Notes under the pieces: generated by a model
What the model was told of the DNA's origin: nothing
Databases searched by the model: none
What the model saw: the letters and a program-made list of their open reading frames with translations, nothing else
Position numbers and translations under genes: made by a program
Assembly: GCA_023485185.1 (NCBI GenBank)
Contig: JAMCZP010000128.1
Location: 1 to 10,857, forward strand
Length of the DNA stretch: 10,857 nt
Reading direction: 5' to 3'
Source of the DNA: Gammaproteobacteria bacterium
GTDB taxonomy: Bacteria > Pseudomonadota > Gammaproteobacteria > Pseudomonadales > Halomonadaceae
In this document: piece by piece, positions 1-6,576 of the stretch
Layout: each line of letters begins with the position of its first letter
How positions within the stretch are numbered: position 1 is the first letter of the stretch

Positions 1-1
1 C

Positions 2-760
2 AACCGTATTAGCTCATTGCGTTCAGAAGCAGAAGATTTCCGCTCGCTTTATCGTGAAGGCCTGGGCGATAACCAGCGCATGCGAGAGTTAGAGCGTCAA
101 GTGCTGCAATATGAAGGCGACAATGCCGAATTTCGCGCCAATATCGCCCAGCTGCGCTCACAAATCAGCGAAAATCGCATGCAGCGTGAAATTCAACAGC
201 AAGAGTTTCAAACGGAAGTGGGTGAACAACTGCGCGATGCCCAAGCGCAAATAGCCGAAGCGGAAGAGCAGATCATCTCGCTCTCTGACCAAGTGAACCG
301 CACGGTGATTACCGCGCCGGTATCGGGAACCGTTGTAGGCCGCCAGGTGCATACCGTGGGGGCCGTCATTCGAGCAGGCGACACCATCATGGATGTAGTA
401 CCCTCCAATGAAGGCTTTGTCGTAGAAGCACGCATCCCGACCCGTGATATTGATAATATTTTTGTCGGCCAATTTGCTGAAATTCGTTTTAGCGCCTTCA
501 ATCAACGGCTAACCGATGTAATCGATGGTGAAGTCATTCACGTCAGTGCCGACAGCTTTGAAGACGAAGCCACCGGCGAAAACTACTATCGTGCACGGGT
601 ACGGGTCACTGAGGCTGGCCAAGAAAACATGACAGAGCAGATGCAACTGCTCTCTGGCATGCCCGCTGAAGTCATGCTGCGCACCGGTGAACGTACTTTC
701 GCAAGCTACATTGCCAAGCCGATCACCGACATGCTGGCACGCGCCATACGAGAGGATTAA
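2..760 (+). CDS. Type I secretion membrane fusion protein, HlyD/PrtE family (3' part)
   Basis: Periplasmic adaptor linking an inner-membrane ABC exporter to a TolC-type channel for one-step protein secretion. The frame is open from base 2, so the N-terminal cytoplasmic tail and membrane anchor lie upstream; 252 codons remain. Seen in sequence: a long charged, Gln/Glu-rich alpha-helical hairpin (about residues 20-95 of the fragment), then the lipoyl-type half motif VITAPVSGTVVG (102-113) and GAVIRAGDTIMDVVP, then a beta-barrel region, ending in SGMPAEVMLRTGERTFASYI followed by KPITDMLARAIRED. That ending is typical of type I secretion adaptors (HlyD, PrtE, LapC types) and argues against RND or drug-efflux adaptors. 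A TTG at 17 is not a credible start because helical coding continues upstream of it. The stop TAA overlaps the ATG of the TolC-like gene by one base, so the two are translationally coupled. The cargo is not visible here. Confidence 0.9.
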   Translation, partial: NRISSLRSEAEDFRSLYREGLGDNQRMRELERQVLQYEGDNAEFRANIAQLRSQISENRMQREIQQQEFQTEVGEQLRDAQAQIAEAEEQIISLSDQVNRTVITAPVSGTVVGRQVHTVGAVIRAGDTIMDVVPSNEGFVVEARIPTRDIDNIFVGQFAEIRFSAFNQRLTDVIDGEVIHVSADSFEDEATGENYYRARVRVTEAGQENMTEQMQLLSGMPAEVMLRTGERTFASYIAKPITDMLARAIRED

Positions 761-2253
761 TGACCAGTATGTGGCTTAAAAAAACCGCTACCCTAGCACC
801 GCTGGCGCTCGCCATTATATTGGCCAGTCAGCCCCTGTATGCCCAACAAGAGCGTGCCCAGCAAGATGTGCCCGCTGATGCACAAGCATTGGCAGAGTAT
901 GCCGCGCTAAATGAAGTAGCACCATCAGTAGGGCAACTGCCATCACTGCCAGAGCTCTTTACCCGCGCGTTAGAAAACGATGCCGAGCTTTCGCGCCAGC
1001 GTTTTGAGCTAGAAGCCACCCGAGAAGAGCGCCCCATGGCGCGCTCGCAACTGCTGCCGCAAATAAGTGCAACCGGTGGCTATCTCTGGCAAGACTCCAC
1101 CAATATTCAAACCTCGCCAGACGACTTTGGCCTAGACCAACCTGCCCAGCGCCCCGGTGAAATTGATGAAAGCTACTGGCAGTTGCAGCTACAGCAGCCA
1201 CTGTTCAGCCTAGAGCGCTGGCGCGGCATGGCCGTTGCCAATGCCCAAATCAGTGCCGCTGAGCTACAGTTAGCCGTGGTCGAGCAAGACCTCGCACTGC
1301 AAGTCACCGAAGCCTACGTACAAGCCTATTTAGCGGCGCAGCGGCTAGGGCTTTTAGAATCACAGCAAGAAGCGCTCGATTTACAAGTGCGCCAAGCCAG
1401 CCGAGCCTTCGATTTAGGGATAGGTAACAGAGTTGACTTGTTAGAAGCGCAATCACGCTATGACCAGGCTATTTCAGACGCCGTGCAAGCGGAAAACGAA
1501 CTTGATAATGCGTTGAGTGAACTTGAGCGTCTAACCGGTATTTTGCCTGAGTTTCGTGAAGTCACTACGTTAGGCGAGCTTGCCAATCTTGAACTAAATA
1601 GTGATTTTGGCAGTCCAGAAGAGTGGTTGTCGCGAAGTGGGCAGAATTTGAATGTGTTGTTAGCCCGAGGCGAACAACGCGTGACCCAGGCGGATACCAG
1701 CACACGGCGTGCAGGCTACTACCCGGAAGTGAACCTCAACCTAAGCTACTCTGACCGAACCAGTGATGATGAGCTGCGCGAAAGCGAAGACTATCGCGCA
1801 AGTGTAGAAGTGAGTGTGCCGATCTACCGTGGTGGCTACACCAATGCCAATGTGCGCCAAGGCGAGCGGTTAATAGAGGCAGGCCAAGCCACCATAGACA
1901 ACGCCTACAATCTAGCGGTGCAAGAAGTACGCACCCGCTTACGCTCGCTAAATGGCGGTGTGCGCCGCCTGGAAGCGCTAACCCGCGCTATCGAATCTAG
2001 CCAGCTGTTTCTAGACGCAGCAGAGCGGGGCGAACAGTTAGGATTGCGCAACCTTGTTGATGTACTAGACGCACGGGCAAGTCTCTATGATCAGCGGATT
2101 CAATACATTGATGTTGTCGGCGAATATGCATTGGATAGATTGGCACTGAAGACCGCAGTCGGTGAGCTAAGCAGTAACGACCTCGCCGAGATTATGTCGC
2201 TGCTCAGTTCAATGTTAGCGTCAGAAAATAACGTGACTATGACCGCAGGGTAA
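760..2253 (+). CDS. TolC-family outer membrane channel for type I secretion
   Basis: Trimeric outer-membrane channel subunit that should dock with the HlyD-type adaptor encoded just upstream. 497 codons, normal for the family. The N terminus is a good Sec signal peptide: KK, a hydrophobic core from about residue 10 to 23, and a likely cut after LYA (residue 28). Two structural repeats follow, with family signatures near GNRVDLLEAQSRYDQA (about 222-237) and GLRNLVDVLDARASLYDQR (about 428-446), each in a long amphipathic helix. The tail lacks a long extension. Start choice: ATG at 760 overlaps the previous stop but lies only 3 bases after GAGGA (752-756). ATG at 769 (12 bases after it) would give an equally good signal peptide, so the exact start is uncertain by three residues. 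The pairing with the adaptor points to a protein secretion role rather than general efflux; the substrate is unknown. Confidence 0.93.
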   Translation: MTSMWLKKTATLAPLALAIILASQPLYAQQERAQQDVPADAQALAEYAALNEVAPSVGQLPSLPELFTRALENDAELSRQRFELEATREERPMARSQLLPQISATGGYLWQDSTNIQTSPDDFGLDQPAQRPGEIDESYWQLQLQQPLFSLERWRGMAVANAQISAAELQLAVVEQDLALQVTEAYVQAYLAAQRLGLLESQQEALDLQVRQASRAFDLGIGNRVDLLEAQSRYDQAISDAVQAENELDNALSELERLTGILPEFREVTTLGELANLELNSDFGSPEEWLSRSGQNLNVLLARGEQRVTQADTSTRRAGYYPEVNLNLSYSDRTSDDELRESEDYRASVEVSVPIYRGGYTNANVRQGERLIEAGQATIDNAYNLAVQEVRTRLRSLNGGVRRLEALTRAIESSQLFLDAAERGEQLGLRNLVDVLDARASLYDQRIQYIDVVGEYALDRLALKTAVGELSSNDLAEIMSLLSSMLASENNVTMTAG

Positions 2254-2263
2254 CCAAAACCGC

Positions 2264-3643
2264 ATGGCAGCGTTGAAAAGTACTCAAAGTAACGACTGGC
2301 TACGGAGAGCTATGCGTTGCTTTGATGCAGCAATCGCGATAGTCGTTTCGTGGTTAATATTGTTGGGCATGTCTCATATTGACTACCGCGAAGACTATTA
2401 CCTCTTCCTAATGCTAATTGGTAGCCTGCTGCTTCCTGCTATCGGTGAGCTGTTGGGGCTTTATCAGCCATGGCGAGGGCGTAGTCTTTTCAGCATGCTG
2501 GGCGTGTATAGCCTAAGCTGGCTCGCAACGATTGTATTGCTTAGCCTTTTACTCGTTGCGACTCAAAATACCCTTAATTTTTCTCGGTTATGGATGGGAA
2601 TATCATCAGTCGCCGTGCTGACTACTGGCAGCCTAATGCGCGCTGGGCTTTATCTCTACCTCAGAAATCTTCGCGCCAAAGGTAAAAACCGCAAGCGTAT
2701 CATTATTATTGGCCGCAGTTACAATCTGGAAAGGCTGGAAAACCACCTAAATGCCATGGTCTATGCAGGCTATACGTTGCAAAGTGCCTACACCGATGAT
2801 GACTCCGACCGCTTCCATAAACAGTTAAATACGCTGGCGCATGAGAGTGCTTTCGACAGAGACTTTGATGAAATATGGTTAACCTATCCGCTAAGTGATG
2901 GCGATAAAGTACGCCTGGTGTCGGCCAGCCTGATTAACATACCTGTCAATGTACGCTATTTCCCAGACCTGTCTGACATTCGCCTGTTAAACCACCGCAT
3001 GGCTCAAGTGGTGGGTCTATATTCGCTAGAGCTTAATTACAGCCCGCTAGATAGCAGCCCACTAAGGTTTCTCAAAAATTTGGAAGACCGCTTACTCGGC
3101 GGGCTACTATTTATAGCCTTTCTACCGGTCATGCTGCTAATTGCAGGGTTAGTAAAATGGAAAATGGGCGGGCCAGTACTTTTTAAACAATACCGCCACG
3201 GTATTGATGGCAAATGCTTTCGCATCTATAAGTTTAGATCTATGGGGGTGCATAAAGCCGCCACTACCCGGCAAGCCTGTAAAAACGACCCGCGTATAAC
3301 CCCGCTAGGCGCTTTCTTACGCCGCACCAGTCTGGATGAGTTACCGCAGCTATATAACGTCTTACAAGGCAGAATGTCGTTGGTAGGTCCACGTCCACAC
3401 GCCCTCGACCACAACAAATATTACCAAGGCGTCATTCAAAACTATATGCAGCGCCACCGAGTTAAACCCGGCATGACTGGCTGGGCGCAGATAAATGGCT
3501 ATCGTGGCAATACCGACACCCTAGAGCAGATGCAAAAACGCGTGGAGTACGACCTCTACTACATTGATAACTGGTCGCTCGGGTTTGATTTAAAGATCCT
3601 GGCGATGACGCTCTCCCGCGGCTTTATCAACTATCAGCCCTAG
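2264..3643 (+). CDS. wcaJ: Undecaprenyl-phosphate hexose-1-phosphate transferase, WcaJ-like
   Basis: Initiating enzyme of surface glycan synthesis: it moves a hexose 1-phosphate (glucose in WcaJ itself) from a UDP-sugar to undecaprenyl phosphate at the inner membrane. 459 codons fit the full-length polyisoprenyl-phosphate hexose-1-phosphate transferase family. Seen in order: about four N-terminal membrane segments (residues about 20-135), a soluble nucleotide-binding-like domain starting around [10 protein letters not shown], a re-entrant hydrophobic helix (about 275-297), then the catalytic domain. Catalytic signatures include KFRSM (323-327), the acidic pair D358-E359 in [15 protein letters not shown] (373-380), [15 protein letters not shown] (401-415) and [11 protein letters not shown] (428-438). 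The last blocks match WcaJ more than WbaP or small PglC types. ATG at 2264 has only a weak AGGG 13 bases upstream, and the 10-base gap from the TolC gene suggests read-through expression. Its TAG stop shares CTAG with the opposing gene. The sugar specificity is not provable from sequence; the symbol denotes similarity. Confidence 0.9.
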   Translation: MAALKSTQSNDWLRRAMRCFDAAIAIVVSWLILLGMSHIDYREDYYLFLMLIGSLLLPAIGELLGLYQPWRGRSLFSMLGVYSLSWLATIVLLSLLLVATQNTLNFSRLWMGISSVAVLTTGSLMRAGLYLYLRNLRAKGKNRKRIIIIGRSYNLERLENHLNAMVYAGYTLQSAYTDDDSDRFHKQLNTLAHESAFDRDFDEIWLTYPLSDGDKVRLVSASLINIPVNVRYFPDLSDIRLLNHRMAQVVGLYSLELNYSPLDSSPLRFLKNLEDRLLGGLLFIAFLPVMLLIAGLVKWKMGGPVLFKQYRHGIDGKCFRIYKFRSMGVHKAATTRQACKNDPRITPLGAFLRRTSLDELPQLYNVLQGRMSLVGPRPHALDHNKYYQGVIQNYMQRHRVKPGMTGWAQINGYRGNTDTLEQMQKRVEYDLYYIDNWSLGFDLKILAMTLSRGFINYQP

Positions 3644-4569
3644 AGCCAATAATGCTTATGCATAGATAAGCGCCGCTTTACCTTCAATGGCAGCTTAGCC
3701 TCCGCTTTACCCAACCGGTAGCCCATATATTTCAGTACAGTACGAAGGGCCGCTTCTGGTAATCGCCAGGGCGCATGGCGTAATAAGTACTGTACTTCCG
3801 AACGAACAAAGCGCCCACCTTCACCTTCAGCACTACCCAGCCAGTCAAGAAGCCACGCCTCGCGAGAATGAAACGCACCAATATCAAAATAGCGCTGAAA
3901 CTCCTCCCGCAACGAATAGTTATGCGAGTGGAAAACACACGCATCTGCGCAATAGGCTAACTGCCAGCCTTGCTGTAGCAGTCTTGCACCCGCCATCATA
4001 TCTTCACTCAGAATAGTGCCTTCAGGAAAACCGCCCACTTCCAACAATAGCTTGCGGCGGTAAGCGGCAAACGAATTCGATAAAAATGCGGTTTTTATAC
4101 CTAAGCGAGGAATATCCTCACTGCCCACCACCCGAGAATAAGGCGGATAATTAAAATGCCGAGCATGGGCTGCAACAGGTGTTGCTTCAACGTGTGGTAG
4201 CTGCCGACCAAAAGCCGCTCCCACGCTAGGGTCGTCAAATGCGGCAACAAGCTTTTCCAGCGCCTTCTGATCAGCGATCAGCGCATCCTGAGTAAGAAAA
4301 ATCACGATATCGCAATCATCTAAATGTAATAAAGCGCGCTGGCGCGTGCCGCCATGGTCAAACTCGCTGCGCGCAATCGCCAGCACTTCACATCCTGCCT
4401 GGCGTGCCAAGTCGGCGGTATCGTCGTCAGAAGAAGAATCTACGATCAACACACGAAAGCGCGCAGCTGCGGGCAGTGTCTGCGCCAGCCACTCATGCCA
4501 TAGGGCACCAGCATTAAGCGTAGGCACACACACGCCAACGGAATAAGAGGGAGTGACAGCACAAGGCAT
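3640..4569 (-). CDS. Glycosyltransferase family 2, probable rhamnosyltransferase
   Basis: Cytoplasmic GT-A-fold glycosyltransferase, 309 codons, with no clear membrane segment. The N-terminal strand GVCVPTLNAG (about 12-21) and LIVDSSSDDDT (41-51) bind the nucleotide. EFDHGGTRQRAL (69-80) is very like the FNHGGTR motif of bacterial rhamnosyltransferases. FLTQDAL (91-97) takes the place of the DxD metal site, FLSNSFAAYRR (162-172) and LSEDMMAGARLLQQGW (187-202) are acceptor-side and catalytic-acid regions, and HSHNYS (214-219) is a further family mark. dTDP-rhamnose as donor is inferred from these motifs only. It is the only minus-strand gene in the window. It faces the WcaJ-like gene tail-to-tail with a four-base overlap, and its start (ATG, complement of 4567-4569) lies in a divergent intergenic region shared with the next glycosyltransferase. 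I see no strong ribosome site upstream of it. Confidence 0.9.
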   Translation of the reverse strand: MPCAVTPSYSVGVCVPTLNAGALWHEWLAQTLPAAARFRVLIVDSSSDDDTADLARQAGCEVLAIARSEFDHGGTRQRALLHLDDCDIVIFLTQDALIADQKALEKLVAAFDDPSVGAAFGRQLPHVEATPVAAHARHFNYPPYSRVVGSEDIPRLGIKTAFLSNSFAAYRRKLLLEVGGFPEGTILSEDMMAGARLLQQGWQLAYCADACVFHSHNYSLREEFQRYFDIGAFHSREAWLLDWLGSAEGEGGRFVRSEVQYLLRHAPWRLPEAALRTVLKYMGYRLGKAEAKLPLKVKRRLSMHKHYWL

Positions 4570-4687
4570 AAATCAATCAGGCTCAAAAAAGTGAGTAACA
4601 ATCGACGATAAAAAAGCGACAAGCTTACGCGTATACTACCTGCAGGTCAGCTGACTGACACGGAGCAATCGCGTCTTGAGCATATGT
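4570..4687. promoter_or_regulatory. Divergent intergenic region with probable plus-strand promoter
   Basis: This is the space between two divergent glycosyltransferase genes and should carry promoters for both. On the plus strand, TATACT at 4632-4637 matches the sigma-70 -10 consensus at five of six positions; the expected -35 zone is A-rich (TAAAAA at 4609-4614) and poor. Five palindromes are packed at 4621-4655: AAGCTT, ACGCGT, GTATAC, CCTGCAGG and the ten-base GTCAGCTGAC (4646-4655). The last would lie at or just past a start point predicted from the -10 box, an operator-like place. GGAG at 4662-4665 is a ribosome site candidate. For the minus strand I see no convincing promoter. No RfaH-type ops element (GGCGGTAG) was seen. 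Confidence 0.35.
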
Positions 4688-5632
4688 ATGGATACCACAA
4701 AGCAACACGCTTACCCCCATATTGCCATTTTAATGGGAACCTATAACGGAGAAGCTTATCTATCAGAGCAGCTAGACTCGATAGAAAAGCAGCAATATAC
4801 AAACTGGGTACTGCATGTATCAGATGACAGCCCCACGCCAGGCACCTATCAACTGCTAAAAGCGTACCAACAACGTTGGGGCGAGCAGAAACTGCAAATT
4901 TACCAAGGCAAGCAACAAGGATTTGCCGCCAATTTTATGTCCTTAGTGCGCAACACCTCGATTCAAGGCGACTACTTCGCCTTTGCAGACCAAGATGATC
5001 GTTGGCACACCGACAAGCTACAACGGGCAGTGGCCATGTTAGCAGGGTTACCTGCTCATCAACCCTTGCTCTACACGGCGAGAACACGGCTAGTAGATGA
5101 GTATGGAAAGCCGACGGGCTACTCACCAAGCCACAAGCGCCCGCCGAGTTTTCAAAATGCGCTAGTGCAGAATATTGCCAGCGGTAACACCATGCTGTTC
5201 AACCAAGTAGCCCATGACTATTTGGTGCGCTCGCCCCATGGTGAAGACACAGGCCTACACGACTGGTGGTGTTATCTATTAATTAGTGGGTGTGGCGGCA
5301 AGGTGGTATACGACCAAACTCCCTGCCTTGACTACCGGCAGCACGCCAGCAATTTAATTGGCATGAAACGAGGAATGAAAGCGCTATTAACGCGAATCCA
5401 ACATCTATGGCAAGGAGGCCACCGTATCCAGATCGAACGTAATTTAACCGCATTAGCTGCGCATCGCGACTGGCTAGAGCCAAGCTGCCAAGCCAGTTAT
5501 GAACGGTATCTTTCATCACGCCAAGGTAACCCATGGCAGCGCCTACAAGGTTTAAAGCAGGCAAAAGTGTATCGGCAAACTTGGCAAGGCAACGTTGCCA
5601 TGCTGGTGGCCGCACTTCTTAACAAAGGGTGA
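4688..5632 (+). CDS. Glycosyltransferase family 2, rhamnosyltransferase-like
   Basis: Cytoplasmic GT-A-fold glycosyltransferase of 314 codons from the ATG at 4688. Seen: IAILMGTYNG (12-21) and SEQLDSIEKQ (26-35) at the donor-nucleotide site, HVSDDSPTPGT (43-53), GFAANFMSLV (78-87), and the metal-binding FADQDDRWHTDKL (99-111). The ATYNG...SDD...GFAANF...DQDDxW...KL pattern is that of bacterial alpha-1,3-L-rhamnosyltransferases and related O-antigen enzymes, so dTDP-rhamnose transfer is a reasonable guess, not a demonstrated one. A basic C-terminal tail could help membrane association. Start choice: an in-frame TTG at 4676 has GGAG 10 bases upstream and would add four residues. The ATG at 4688 has only GAG 7 bases upstream, but ATG is preferred and the N terminus is still complete. 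It is separated by 113 bases from the ABC transporter genes and is probably transcribed from the divergent promoter region. Confidence 0.9.
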   Translation: MDTTKQHAYPHIAILMGTYNGEAYLSEQLDSIEKQQYTNWVLHVSDDSPTPGTYQLLKAYQQRWGEQKLQIYQGKQQGFAANFMSLVRNTSIQGDYFAFADQDDRWHTDKLQRAVAMLAGLPAHQPLLYTARTRLVDEYGKPTGYSPSHKRPPSFQNALVQNIASGNTMLFNQVAHDYLVRSPHGEDTGLHDWWCYLLISGCGGKVVYDQTPCLDYRQHASNLIGMKRGMKALLTRIQHLWQGGHRIQIERNLTALAAHRDWLEPSCQASYERYLSSRQGNPWQRLQGLKQAKVYRQTWQGNVAMLVAALLNKG

Positions 5633-5745
5633 GTGAGGTAACATCTGCGCCCTTAATTCTTCCTGGAGAGTAGGGGCTCGACAGAGAGTTTGCCCTTATT
5701 ACATGTAACTTACATTCAACACATCTAATGGTGTAAAGAGAACCA
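5633..5745 (+). promoter_or_regulatory. Intergenic region before the ABC exporter genes, with TTACAT repeats
   Basis: A 113-base gap with no coding capacity. It contains a perfect ten-base palindrome TTACATGTAA (5699-5708), and its half TTACAT recurs at 5710-5715, exactly 11 bases (one helical turn) after the first copy. This layout would suit a dimeric regulator, but no known operator is recognised. Promoter elements are weak: TTGCCC (5690-5695) with TACATT 15 bases later, or TCTAAT (5724-5729) without a good -35. AAAGAG (5735-5740), five bases before the ATG, is the likely ribosome site. I find no hairpin followed by a T-run, so read-through from the glycosyltransferase is possible. Confidence 0.3.
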
Positions 5746-6576
5746 ATGAATCCACATGCTTTGAATTCGGTAGCCCCCCGCGCCATGGTGGTGCACTTGT
5801 GGCGCTACCGAGAGCTAGTCGCACGCCTAACAAAACGCGATGTCATCGGGCGTTATAAAGGATCACTACTTGGGTTGGCGTGGTCGTTTGTTACTCCCAT
5901 TATCATGCTGATCATCTATACGTTTGTATTTACCGTGGTCTTTAACGCCCGCTGGGGGGTAGGTGAAGAAGAAACGAAAAGTGTATTTGCACTGCAATTG
6001 TTTGCAGGCCTGATCGTACACGGTATTTTTGCTGAAGTACTCACGCGCTCGCCTAGCCTCATTCTTACCAATACCAACTACGTTAAAAAAGTAGTATTTC
6101 CGCTGGATATATTGCCGCTGATACCTCTAGGGTCAGCGTTGTTTCATGCCACCATTAGCACGCTTGTATTAATACTGGCCCAACTGTTTGTGCTTGGCAG
6201 CATTCCCTTAACCTTCTGGATGTTACCGCTAGTACTCCTACCGCTAATGGTACTGGCCATGGGTATTAGCTGGCTGCTGGCATCGTTGGGCGTATTCCTG
6301 CGCGATATTGGCCAAACCATGGGCCTTATATCCACAATGCTGCTATTTCTGTCACCAATTTTTTATCCCATCTCCGCGCTGCCTGAAAATTTTCACGGGC
6401 TAATTCTTGCCAACCCCCTAACCTTTATTATTGAGCAGGTACGGCTAGTGCTTTTAGAGGGGCAGCTTCCCGATGTTGTCGGGTTGCTGAAATATCTCGC
6501 AGTCTCTCTCGTTATAGCATGGTTAGGTTTTGCTTGGTTCCAAAAGACACGTAAGGGGTTTGCAGATGTCCTCTGA
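5746..6576 (+). CDS. wzm: Polysaccharide ABC transporter permease, Wzm-like
   Basis: Membrane subunit of the ABC-2-type exporter that moves lipid-linked polysaccharide (O antigen, or possibly capsule or teichoic-like polymer) across the inner membrane. 276 codons, the usual size. The N-terminal amphipathic segment carries RELVARLTKRDVIGRYKGS (22-40) followed by LLGLAWSFVTP, the hallmark of the Wzm/TagG/KpsM group. Hydrophobic segments are visible near 42-67, 80-98, 128-152, 155-180, 190-210 and 247-266, giving six membrane passes. ANPLTFIIEQVRLVLLEG (222-239) is the conserved late loop. It overlaps its ATPase gene by 11 bases, which fixes the two as one transporter and one operon. The ATPase partner has a long glycan-recognition domain, which favours an O-antigen-type substrate over KpsMT-type capsule. 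The symbol reflects family and context, since exact substrate is unknown. Confidence 0.92.
   Translation: MNPHALNSVAPRAMVVHLWRYRELVARLTKRDVIGRYKGSLLGLAWSFVTPIIMLIIYTFVFTVVFNARWGVGEEETKSVFALQLFAGLIVHGIFAEVLTRSPSLILTNTNYVKKVVFPLDILPLIPLGSALFHATISTLVLILAQLFVLGSIPLTFWMLPLVLLPLMVLAMGISWLLASLGVFLRDIGQTMGLISTMLLFLSPIFYPISALPENFHGLILANPLTFIIEQVRLVLLEGQLPDVVGLLKYLAVSLVIAWLGFAWFQKTRKGFADVL
6553..6558 (+). promoter_or_regulatory. Ribosome binding site deciding the wzt start
   Basis: AAGGGG lies inside the end of the permease gene, seven bases before the ATG at 6566. It settles the ATPase start there and not at the in-frame TTG at 6530, which would add 12 residues unlike the family and lacks such a site. 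Confidence 0.75.

Noticed and set aside
17..19. TTG as the start of the HlyD-like protein
   Set aside because: The frame continues upstream to the window edge, and a protein beginning in mid-hairpin would lack the membrane anchor that the family needs.
158..505. Overlapping minus-strand frames of about 100 codons
   Set aside because: Antisense to the HlyD-type helical hairpin and lipoyl motif; no ribosome site and no family resemblance.
3654..3671. Hairpin GCTTAT / ATAAGC with a six-base loop near the convergent gene ends
   Set aside because: Only a six-pair, A+T-rich stem with no T-run on either side, and it lies within the coding end of the minus-strand glycosyltransferase; not a credible intrinsic terminator.
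4621..4655. Possible engineered polylinker, because several palindromes coincide with common restriction sites
   Set aside because: Both flanks run directly into intact native genes and no vector-like sequence is present, so a natural regulatory region is the simpler reading.
4570..5745. JUMPStart/ops element for RfaH control of the polysaccharide genes
   Set aside because: No GGCGGTAG or longer JUMPStart-like sequence was found in either intergenic region.
6530..6532. TTG as the start of wzt
   Set aside because: The ATG at 6566 has a strong AAGGGG seven bases upstream and gives the usual family N terminus.
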